Source of the DNA: Flavobacterium fluviatile
Lineage (GTDB): Bacteria; Bacteroidota; Bacteroidia; Flavobacteriales; Flavobacteriaceae
Length of the DNA: 50,956 nt
Assembly (NCBI RefSeq): GCF_010645065.1
Contig: NZ_JAADZW010000023.1
Span: 1 to 50,956 of the forward strand
Reading direction: 5' to 3'
The translations under genes were made by a program, and so were the position numbers. The notes beneath the pieces were generated by a model. It made no database searches. It was not told where the DNA came from and worked only from the letters and a program-made list of their open reading frames with translations. Of this stretch, positions 42,730 through 49,500 are shown one piece after another; position 1 is the stretch's first letter; the number at the start of each line of letters is the position of its first letter.

Positions 42730-44002
42730 ACTGCAGACGTAAAGTCACAGCATTTTTATGCGCCTGTAACCCTTCTGCTTCAGCCATACATTCAATAGCC
42801 GGTCCGATATTCCGGATTCCTTTTTCTGAAATTTTCTGAAACGTCATTGATTTCATAAAACTGTCCAGATTTACGCCACTGTAATTTTTGGCATAACCAT
42901 TTGTCGGCAATGTATGATTGGTTCCCGAAGCATAATCGCCGGCACTTTCCGGCGTGTAATTCCCTATAAAAACAGAACCCGCATTTACGATTCCGTTACA
43001 GTAAAAATCATCGTATTCTGAACAGATAATAAAGTGTTCCGGACCGTATTCATTGATTAGTTCCAAAGCAATTTTATCATTTTCAACAAAAATCAATTTA
43101 GAATTGGCAATGGCTTTTTTAGCAATTTCTTTTCTTGGAAGTGCTTCAAGTTGTATTTGAATTTCCTCTTCGACTGCTGCAATAAGTTTTTTGGAAGTCG
43201 AAACTAAAATTACCTGACTGTCTGCCCCGTGTTCAGCCTGAGATAATAAATCTGAAGCTACGAAAGCAGGAACAGCAGTGTCATCCGCCACCACCAATAA
43301 CTCTGATGGACCCGCAGGCATATCAATCGCAACGCCAAATTGTGTTGCCAATTGCTTAGCCACGGTTACAAACTGGTTTCCGGGACCGAAAATCTTATAC
43401 ACTTTCGGAATTGATTCTGTTCCAAACGTCATTCCCGCAATAGCCTGAATTCCGCCTACTTTCAATATTTTTGTTACTCCGCATAAATTTGCGGCATATA
43501 AAATGGCAGGATTAATTTTTCCGTTCTTATCAGGAGGTGAACACAAAACAATTTCTTTAGAACCGGCAATTTCAGCAGGAACAGCCAGCATTAAAACTGT
43601 TGAAAACAAAGGGGCTGTTCCGCCCGGGATATACAAGCCAATTTTTTGAATAGGTCTTTTTTCCTGCCAGCAGTTTACGCCTTCAATCGTTTCAATTGAA
43701 ATTCTTTCTGTTTTTTGTGCCTTATGAAACTTATAAATATTGTTTTTAGCCAGCTGAATCGCTTCTTTCAATTCGGCTGAAACTAAATTAATCGCTTCCT
43801 GAATTTCTTCTGAAGTAACTTCATAATTGTCTAAAGCAATTCCGTCAAAGATAGAAGTGTATTTCGCAACTGCTTCATCTCCTTTTTTTTGAACTTCTTT
43901 AAATATTTCTTTAACCGTAACTTCGATATCATCGATTGTTTTCGTAGGTCTTTTTAATATTTCTGACCATGTATCCGGTTTTGGGTTATTTATTTTATTC
44001 AT
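42704..44002 (-). CDS. hisD: Histidinol dehydrogenase
   Basis: It oxidises histidinol to histidine in two NAD steps with zinc. At 432 residues it is normal. Signatures are VNCWQEKRPIQKIGLYIPGGTAPL, DMPAGPSELLVVADD, DLLSQAEHGADSQVIL, YGPEHFIICSE and the metal-site AGSVFIGNYTPESAGDYASGTNHTLPT. The C-terminus ends LQSCEVSKTS, where the last residues and the stop codon lie inside a palindromic repeat. Confidence 0.97.
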   Translation of the reverse strand: MNKINNPKPDTWSEILKRPTKTIDDIEVTVKEIFKEVQKKGDEAVAKYTSIFDGIALDNYEVTSEEIQEAINLVSAELKEAIQLAKNNIYKFHKAQKTERISIETIEGVNCWQEKRPIQKIGLYIPGGTAPLFSTVLMLAVPAEIAGSKEIVLCSPPDKNGKINPAILYAANLCGVTKILKVGGIQAIAGMTFGTESIPKVYKIFGPGNQFVTVAKQLATQFGVAIDMPAGPSELLVVADDTAVPAFVASDLLSQAEHGADSQVILVSTSKKLIAAVEEEIQIQLEALPRKEIAKKAIANSKLIFVENDKIALELINEYGPEHFIICSEYDDFYCNGIVNAGSVFIGNYTPESAGDYASGTNHTLPTNGYAKNYSGVNLDSFMKSMTFQKISEKGIRNIGPAIECMAEAEGLQAHKNAVTLRLQSCEVSKTS

Positions 44003-44120
44003 TGTTGATGTTTTTTAACCGCAAAGAGCGCAAAGTTCTTTTTATATTCTTTGTCTTGAAAATTGCAAGGTTCGCAAAGTTTGGAATTTGGACTCGAGCG
44101 ATAGCGAACATGCGAAGCAA
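44003..44120. repeat. GCGCAAAG repeat and CACGAG-like module in the hisG-hisD spacer
   Basis: AACCGCAAAGAGCGCAAAG and GTTCGCAAAG words occur at 44017-44076. They are followed by an ACTCGAGCGATAGCGAACAT segment near 44090-44110, the diverged module also found in three other elements. These fill the spacer. Confidence 0.65.
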
Positions 44121-44142
44121 TTTAAAAATTTGTAAATTCTTT

Positions 44143-45000
44143 TTAAAGTACCATTTTCTCAATTGGACAAACCAAAATACCTTCGGCTCCGGCTTCTTTC
44201 AACTGATCGATTACATCCCAAAAAGTATCTTTGTCAATTACTGAGTGCACGCTGCTCCACCCTTCTTCGGCCAATGGCAGAACGGTAAGACTTCTTAAAA
44301 CCGGTAAAATCCTGCCAATTTCATCAATCTTGTCGTTTGGCACATTCATCAAAATATATTTTGAATTTCGGGCTCTTAATACCGACTGGATTCTGAATTT
44401 TAAAGTATCAATATGTTTTTGGATTTCAGGGGAAACTTTTGGTGAAACTGCTAAAACGGCTTCACTTTTCAAAATCACTTCTACTTCTTTCAAATTGTTT
44501 TTAAACAAAGTACTTCCGCTGGAAACAATATCAACAATTGCATCGGCAAGGCCAATATTTGGTGCAATTTCTACTGATCCCGAAATCTGGTGAATATCTA
44601 CTGTCAATCCGAATGAACCAAAATATTCGTTAACCGTATTTGGATACGAAGTTGCAATTCTCAAACCTGCCAAATCCTGAACCGAATTGTACTCAAAAGT
44701 TTTAGGAACGGCTACAGAAACTTTACATTTTGAAAAACCTAACTTCTGAACCACTTCAATTCCTTTTCCTTTTTCAACCAAAAGATTATCTCCAACAATT
44801 GCCAAATCTACCACTCCGTCAATTAAATACTGGGGGATATCCGAATTTCTTAAGTATAAAACTTCAAGAGGAAAGTTTGAAGCTTCGGCTTTTAACTGAT
44901 CGATGCCGTTGTTAATTGAAATACCGCAGTCTTTTAAAATCTGAATGCTGTCTTCGTTTAAACGACCTGATTTCTGAATTGCAATTTTTAAAGTACTCAT
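44143..45000 (-). CDS. hisG: ATP phosphoribosyltransferase, long form
   Basis: It catalyses the first, committed step of histidine synthesis. The 285-residue length marks the long form, with an extra C-terminal ACT-like domain for feedback by histidine (about residues 210-285). The catalytic part has KIAIQKSGRLNEDSIQILKDCGI, VDLAIVGDNLL, and the PRPP-binding EIAPNIGLADAIVDIVSSGSTLF. It heads the operon behind a leader with an attenuator. Confidence 0.97.
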   Translation of the reverse strand: MSTLKIAIQKSGRLNEDSIQILKDCGISINNGIDQLKAEASNFPLEVLYLRNSDIPQYLIDGVVDLAIVGDNLLVEKGKGIEVVQKLGFSKCKVSVAVPKTFEYNSVQDLAGLRIATSYPNTVNEYFGSFGLTVDIHQISGSVEIAPNIGLADAIVDIVSSGSTLFKNNLKEVEVILKSEAVLAVSPKVSPEIQKHIDTLKFRIQSVLRARNSKYILMNVPNDKIDEIGRILPVLRSLTVLPLAEEGWSSVHSVIDKDTFWDVIDQLKEAGAEGILVCPIEKMVL

Positions 45001-45024
45001 TTTTCTTTTTTTGTTTAATTAATA

Positions 45025-45074
45025 GTTTGAGTACAAAGAATAGGGAATAAAAAACCCGTTTGATGTACTCAAAC
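45025..45074 (-). promoter_or_regulatory. Inverted repeat overlapping the his attenuator loop and the hisG leader
   Basis: TGTACTCAAAC (minus strand, 45025-45035) is the exact complement of GTTTGAGTACA (45064-45074), which forms part of the terminator's 5' arm and loop. The downstream copy lies just after the T-run and before the hisG start. It could pair once RNA polymerase has passed, changing the terminator stem in the read-through mRNA. Confidence 0.5.
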
Positions 45075-45081
45075 GGGTTTT
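45044..45081 (-). terminator. his attenuator terminator
   Basis: On the minus strand AAAACCCGTTTGA (45069-45081) and TCAAACGGGTTTT (45051-45063) form a perfect 13-bp stem around the loop GTACA. T-rich sequence follows (TTTATT). It lies between the leader peptide and hisG. This is a strong intrinsic terminator upstream of a structural gene, the mark of attenuation. Confidence 0.9.
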
Positions 45082-45152
45082 AAAATATGATGATTTACAT
45101 CCATACATTAACACATCGCCTGAGAGCAATTATGAAAATGATGATGATGTAA
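45062..45152 (-). promoter_or_regulatory. Alternative pairing segments of the his attenuator
   Basis: Segment 1, TTACATC, lies within the His codons of the leader (45146-45152). Segment 2, GATGTAA, lies just after the leader stop (45095-45101). Segment 3, TACATC, spans the terminator loop and the start of its 3' arm (45062-45067). Segment 1 pairs with 2. Alternatively 2 pairs with 3, which would disrupt the terminator. A ribosome stalled on His codons would hide segment 1 and favour 2:3. Stems are short (6-7 bp). Confidence 0.6.
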
Positions 45153-45167
45153 TTGGTTTGTAAACAT
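45108..45167 (-). CDS. hisL: Histidine operon leader peptide
   Basis: A 19-codon ORF on the minus strand, MFTNQLHHHHFHNCSQAMC, with five His among six consecutive codons (CAT CAT CAT CAT TTT CAT). It begins about 20 bases after the predicted transcription start and ends before an intrinsic terminator. It is too short for ordinary gene finding. Its codons make a ribosome stall when charged His-tRNA is scarce. I know of no equivalent in the gene's neighbours. The pattern is very unlikely by chance given its position. Confidence 0.88.
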   Translation of the reverse strand: MFTNQLHHHHFHNCSQAMC

Positions 45168-45193
45168 TGTTGTTTTATTCTTTGATTCGGTTG

Positions 45194-45225
45194 CAAATAT
45201 ACAGGTTAATTTCATAAAAAAACAA
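45194..45225 (-). promoter_or_regulatory. his operon promoter
   Basis: On the minus strand, TTG (45223-45225), a 21-base spacer and TATATTTG (45194-45201). It precedes the leader peptide start by about 27 bases. This matches the Bacteroidota promoter consensus. Confidence 0.75.
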
Positions 45226-45302
45226 TTTTTATTTTAACTTAACAACAGTTTATTGTTAAAAAAAGATTTCATGATCTTTCAATACATCTTTTAATTAAAA
45301 AA

Positions 45303-45328
45303 GGGCTTCGACTCCGTTCAGCCTGACA
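45303..45328 (-). repeat. Half copy of the GAGCGGAGTCGAAG element after the histidine kinase
   Basis: On the minus strand it reads TGTCAGGCTGAACGGAGTCG then AAGCCC, and six T follow. It ends two bases from the kinase stop codon. GGCT/AGCC fold-back plus a T-run could terminate transcription of the kinase operon. Confidence 0.65.
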
Positions 45329-45329
45329 T

Positions 45330-46721
45330 TTATTTCTTTTCTTCATTAAATTCTAAAATAACTGTAGTACCTATATTAATTTCACTTTCTATCTGAAATT
45401 TAATATCGAGCAGTTCTGTAAAACGTTTAACAATAGACAATCCCAGACCAGTTCCTTTGATTTCCGGGTGAACTGTCGAATCTGACCTGAAAAAAGGATT
45501 AAAAACAGCTTCTAAATCTTTTTTGGCAATTCCGATTCCGTTGTCTGAAATTTTACAACGTATTTTATTTTGGTTTTTAGAAAGAGAAACAGTCACCTCA
45601 CCGCCTTCATTTGTATATTTGACAGCATTGGAAATGATATTTCTTAAAATAGTTGCAACAAGATAATTATCTGAATTGATGTAAAAGTCTTCACTTGCAT
45701 CAAATTTCATATTGATGTTCCTGCTGTTTATTTTTGCTGAATTTAAAGTTATAATATCCAGAATCACAGCATTCAGATAAACAGATTCATGCAAAATATT
45801 TTGCCTTTGGTTCTCAAACCTGGCAAGCATAAGAAGCTGATCAACCAACATATTTAAATGATCGACTTCATTGATGCAATAATTTATTTTTTTTTCGTAT
45901 TCCTTATTATCACGGGGCTTTCTGATGAGTACTTCTAAAGTTCCTTTGATGACTGTTAAAGGTGTCCTAAGTTCATGAGAAGCATCTGATGTAAATTGTT
46001 TTTCGCGTTCCACCGCATCTTGAATACGATTTAATAAGCTGTTTATCGTTTCTGAAAGGGTATATAATTCGTCTCTTTGTTTAGGCAAAGGAATCCTTGT
46101 TTTTAGATTATCCCTTGTAATCATTCCTGAGATATTTGTAATTGCATTGATTGGCTTAATGCTTCGTCCGGCGAAAAAACGTGCGATTAAAAACAGGATC
46201 ACTAAAATTACAGGAAATGCAATTAACAAGGTTTCGAAAAGATTGTGCAAAACATTTGCCGAATCGGTTAGCGGCATTGCAATTATCAGATAACCTATTT
46301 GCTTTGATTTTATATGAAGCGGAACCTGAATCTGCCTCACTTTGTCGCTTGATAATTTGGCATCAAACGTCTTAAAATACGCTACATCCTCTTGAAATAT
46401 CAGGACTTCATTCTTTAGATTAGGTGATTTTTCGATTATTTTTTTATTCACATCCAAAAACTGGACAAATACCGGATTTACATCAACCGAATTGTGTTCA
46501 CGCTCTTCCCATTCTTCAGCGTCCATTAAAATTACTACATTGTTCTCGACTTTGATTTCCTTTAAATGATCCTCGATTTCAATCATTAAATTTTGATCCA
46601 GACGTTTGTAAACCGTAAATTTTACTGTCGAATAAATAGCCGAAAAAACAACCAGAATCAACAAACCGGTTATGAGAATATAGTTTAAAGCAATTCTGTT
46701 TCTAAAGGAGAGCTGTATCAT
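45330..46721 (-). CDS. Sensor histidine kinase
   Basis: A 463-residue membrane sensor kinase. Membrane helices lie near 10-30 and 165-185. A HAMP segment (RFFAGRSIKPINAITNIS) follows, then HisKA with FTSDASHELRTPLTVIKG (His near 250), the N-box NIISNAVKYTNEGG, G1 DNGIGI and G2 GTGLGLSIVKRF. The sensed signal is not known. It follows the regulator gene by two bases in one operon. Confidence 0.95.
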   Translation of the reverse strand: MIQLSFRNRIALNYILITGLLILVVFSAIYSTVKFTVYKRLDQNLMIEIEDHLKEIKVENNVVILMDAEEWEEREHNSVDVNPVFVQFLDVNKKIIEKSPNLKNEVLIFQEDVAYFKTFDAKLSSDKVRQIQVPLHIKSKQIGYLIIAMPLTDSANVLHNLFETLLIAFPVILVILFLIARFFAGRSIKPINAITNISGMITRDNLKTRIPLPKQRDELYTLSETINSLLNRIQDAVEREKQFTSDASHELRTPLTVIKGTLEVLIRKPRDNKEYEKKINYCINEVDHLNMLVDQLLMLARFENQRQNILHESVYLNAVILDIITLNSAKINSRNINMKFDASEDFYINSDNYLVATILRNIISNAVKYTNEGGEVTVSLSKNQNKIRCKISDNGIGIAKKDLEAVFNPFFRSDSTVHPEIKGTGLGLSIVKRFTELLDIKFQIESEINIGTTVILEFNEEKK

Positions 46722-46723
46722 GT

Positions 46724-47386
46724 TTAATCGTTTGCAATATATCCAACTCCGCGGATTGTTTTAATGTAATTTTCTTCGATTTTTAAGTTCAGTTTTTTTC
46801 TGATGGCATTAATAAAAACATCGATTACGCCGGTATCATATTCAAAACTGATGCCCCAGACATCTTTTAAAATCTGGTTTCGGGTACACACCTTTCCTTT
46901 GTTCTCAATGAGATAACACAGCAATTCAAATTCTCTTTGCGTAAGTGCAATTTCTATATTGTTTTTTAAAACAGTATATTTCGACAAATCAATTTTAATA
47001 GCTCCCAATGACAGATTTCCTGAACCTTTCTGATTCCTGAAATGAACTTTGATGCGTTCTGCCAGTTCCTCAAAACTAAATGGCTTTTTGATATAATCAT
47101 TAGCCCCTGCTTTCAAACCTTCAACAGTTTCTTTGACAGTATCTTTTGCGGTCAGGAAAATAATGGGAGTTGTCTCGTTTTTAATCCTGATAGCCCTGCA
47201 AAGATCTATTCCGCTTATTTTAGGCAGCATCCAATCCAGTAAAATCAGGTCAAACTGATGGCTCTGAGTCAGTTCAAAACCCTGTAATCCGTCATTGGCT
47301 GTGGTTACCTGATATCCTTCTTCCTGTAGTCCCTGCTGCAAAAACTGGACAATTCCTAATTCATCTTCTACTATTAAAATATGCAT
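46724..47386 (-). CDS. OmpR-family response regulator
   Basis: A 220-residue regulator. The receiver has acidic VEDE near 6-9, phosphoacceptor Asp near 51 in LILLDWMLPKISG, Thr in FLTAKD and Lys in YIKKPFSFEEL. The C-terminal winged-helix has EIALTQREFELLCYLIENKGKVCTRNQIL and VDVFINAIRKKL with the ending TIRGVGY. It is first in the operon with the kinase. Confidence 0.96.
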   Translation of the reverse strand: MHILIVEDELGIVQFLQQGLQEEGYQVTTANDGLQGFELTQSHQFDLILLDWMLPKISGIDLCRAIRIKNETTPIIFLTAKDTVKETVEGLKAGANDYIKKPFSFEELAERIKVHFRNQKGSGNLSLGAIKIDLSKYTVLKNNIEIALTQREFELLCYLIENKGKVCTRNQILKDVWGISFEYDTGVIDVFINAIRKKLNLKIEENYIKTIRGVGYIAND

Positions 47387-47417
47387 TGCTACTGTTGGTA
47401 ATTAAGATTCTTTTTTT

Positions 47418-47425
47418 CAAAGATA
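47418..47425 (-). promoter_or_regulatory. Probable promoter of the two-component operon
   Basis: The minus strand reads TATCTTTG, a TAnnTTTG box about 32 bases before the regulator start. No good TTG is at the usual distance. Confidence 0.45.
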
Positions 47426-47462
47426 AATGTTTTTCACTAATGATCTTATGAAAACCAAAGCA

Positions 47463-47547
47463 CTAACCCTGATGGGAGCGGCATCCTTTTTCCTGCTTCT
47501 TTAGCAGGGAAAAGATACAGCGGACAGCAGGAAATTGCTCTTTAAAA
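47463..47547 (+). repeat. Dispersed variable-stem hairpin element, copy 5
   Basis: It reads CTAACCCTGATGGGAGCGG, CATC and a hairpin with arms CTTTTTCCTGCT and AGCAGGGAAAAG around TCTTT. ATACAGCGGACAGCAGGAAA and TTGCTC follow. The flanks are nearly identical to copy 3. The stem differs entirely from it but still pairs. It sits between the divergent regulator and four-helix gene. Confidence 0.8.
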
Positions 47548-47633
47548 AATATCTGTTCACATTGTAAAGCACTGTATTTTAAAACCTTAAATTTATGTAT
47601 CTTTAGAGAAGAGCTATTTAAAACCTATCGAAA

Positions 47634-48266
47634 ATGAAAGACTTTTTAAAAAAATACAGCAACAAAACAAAAGCAGCTTTTATTTTACTGATTGTAATGC
47701 TGATTATCGTACTGAGCAACTTTAATACGCTGCGAAATTCTAAAAATGCCAATGAAAACATTAATACAATTTATAATGACAGGCTGGTTGTGGCGTACTA
47801 TATTTTTCAGTATGCGAATGAGCTTCATTACATAAAAACGGAATCGCAGAAAGAGAATCTGAATGATATCACGAAAAATAACGAGATCAAAAATGCCCTG
47901 AAAATAATTCATACGATTGATGATTTGTATTTTAAAACGGTGCTGACTCCGAAAGAAAAAATTCATTTTGACAGCTTTCTGGCTTCCTGTTCGGCAATTA
48001 ATAATGAGGTGCAAAATAAAAACTGGAATGATATTGTGCATTTGTGCAATAAGGCATTGGATACACTAAATGAACTTTCTGAAATTCAGGTGAAAGAAGG
48101 AAAAGCCAAACTAGCCAGTGCCAATGCGATGCACAGCGGCAACAATACGCTCGGGCAGCTGGAGATTGCTTTACTGATTATTTTGGGCGGTATTGTTTTT
48201 TATTTATTGCTTATAAAAAAGCATAAAAGAAACATTAAAATTCCAGTATCACCGAGTCTTAATTAA
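47634..48266 (+). CDS. Two-helix membrane protein with a four-helix-bundle (MCP-like) sensor domain
   Basis: A 210-residue protein with a membrane helix near 13-30, a mainly helical extracytoplasmic region of about 140 residues, and a second helix near 177-197 followed by a basic tail. The layout resembles a 4HB_MCP ligand-binding domain with no signalling domain behind it. It is divergent from the two-component operon. It may sense a ligand and act through another protein; function not known. Confidence 0.7.
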   Translation: MKDFLKKYSNKTKAAFILLIVMLIIVLSNFNTLRNSKNANENINTIYNDRLVVAYYIFQYANELHYIKTESQKENLNDITKNNEIKNALKIIHTIDDLYFKTVLTPKEKIHFDSFLASCSAINNEVQNKNWNDIVHLCNKALDTLNELSEIQVKEGKAKLASANAMHSGNNTLGQLEIALLIILGGIVFYLLLIKKHKRNIKIPVSPSLN

Positions 48267-48270
48267 AACA

Positions 48271-48306
48271 AAAAAACCTGTGAAGTACTAATATCACAGG
48301 TTTTTT
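48271..48306. terminator. Terminator between convergent genes
   Basis: AAAAAACCTGTGA (48271-48283) and TCACAGGTTTTTT (48294-48306) are perfectly complementary around a 10-base loop. It serves both the four-helix gene and the nuclease gene. Confidence 0.88.
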
Positions 48307-48329
48307 GTTTTATTGAATGATGAAGATTT

Positions 48330-49331
48330 TTAATCGTTCTGATTCTGCATTCCGAAAAGATTTCCTTTTTTAAATAATTTCAAATCTTCTTTTAAGGCTT
48401 TGCTGTTGCGTTTTGTAAGATCTTTTGAATCCAAATCACTCAAATCCGGTTTCCCTGCATTTACCCAGGCAGTGTACCAAAAACTTGCAGTTGCTGTGAT
48501 GGCTTTTTTCATCTGGCTTTCTACCATTCCGTTTAACTCTGTGTGCAATTTGGCAGCATACTCATCTGAGAATTTAGCCGAATTGTATTTATTTTTTACA
48601 ATTTTACCTTCAGCATCGACAACAAAAACCTGATTTTCGGGAATTGAAGTTCTTAGCTTTTTATCCACTGCCAATAGTGGCTGCACCAAACTGTGAGTAT
48701 CTTTGATCATGTCCCAGGTTGCTTTATGAACATCTTCATAATACTTTGCTTCCGGAACATTTAATTTATAATTTTTAACGAATAGCTCAGGCAATCTGCT
48801 TTCCCAAAGTGAATGGATTCCTTTTTGATCGCTCAATTGTCCGTCATGATTGGCAGAAGTATGCAAAGGCATGTGTGCATCTCCGATGTAATGACCTAAA
48901 TCTGCAGCCAGAAATAAGATTTCGGCCCTGTTTTTTTCTTTGAAGGCTTTGGTTAATTTGATCATCATGTCTTCGATGTACCACGGTAAAATTCCGTTGT
49001 CGTTCAGAAATTTAGCATCATATTTTTTAGTTGCTTCTTCTAATGTTTCAGGCAGACTGTCAATTGGTGTTTTGAAATTTTCCAGATCGATATAATGCCT
49101 TGGGTTTTCATCTTTGTATTTTAAGGCATATTTACGAATATCCGGAACAGAAGCTTCCTGTGTAATAAAATCAATATGATTGTAAAAAAAGACTTGTAGC
49201 TGCTGAGGCAGTGCCATTACAGCTGCTTTATTGATTCGTTCGTGACCTACGATTCCCCATGAAAGGGTTAAAAATCCAATTATAACTGCAAAAAATGCAA
49301 TCAATTTTGGTTTCAGTTTAAAGTTTTTCAT
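48330..49331 (-). CDS. Secreted S1/P1-type zinc nuclease / phospholipase C-like enzyme
   Basis: A 333-residue exported enzyme of the zinc-dependent phospholipase C/P1 nuclease fold. The signal region ends near residue 24 and the mature start WGIVGHERINKAAV has the Trp-Gly and His seen in P1 nuclease as zinc ligands. Other ligands are in SVPDIRKY, RHYIDLE and AADLGHYIGDAHMPLHTSANHDGQ. Nuclease rather than lipase activity is inferred from overall similarity. Promoter TAAATTTG at 49352. Confidence 0.88.
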   Translation of the reverse strand: MKNFKLKPKLIAFFAVIIGFLTLSWGIVGHERINKAAVMALPQQLQVFFYNHIDFITQEASVPDIRKYALKYKDENPRHYIDLENFKTPIDSLPETLEEATKKYDAKFLNDNGILPWYIEDMMIKLTKAFKEKNRAEILFLAADLGHYIGDAHMPLHTSANHDGQLSDQKGIHSLWESRLPELFVKNYKLNVPEAKYYEDVHKATWDMIKDTHSLVQPLLAVDKKLRTSIPENQVFVVDAEGKIVKNKYNSAKFSDEYAAKLHTELNGMVESQMKKAITATASFWYTAWVNAGKPDLSDLDSKDLTKRNSKALKEDLKLFKKGNLFGMQNQND

Positions 49332-49351
49332 TTGAAGTTTTATTTGAACTG

Positions 49352-49380
49352 CAAATTTATTTCATTTAAAGATAATTCAA
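49352..49380 (-). promoter_or_regulatory. Promoter of the S1/P1 nuclease gene
   Basis: TTG (49378-49380), an 18-base spacer and TAAATTTG (49352-49359) on the minus strand. It gives a leader of about 15-20 bases. Confidence 0.65.
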
Positions 49381-49500
49381 AAGAATACCAATTAATATTG
49401 TGTTAATTTAATTTTTATGATTTTTTAAACCATATAAGTAATATAAGTTCATTTAAAAAGTTTCTTTGTAAATTCGTATCACTTTTACTAAAAATTAAAT

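Noticed and set aside
44012..44120. Promoter or second attenuator before hisD
   Set aside because: The spacer holds repeat words only; no TAnnTTTG box or leader ORF with His codons was seen.
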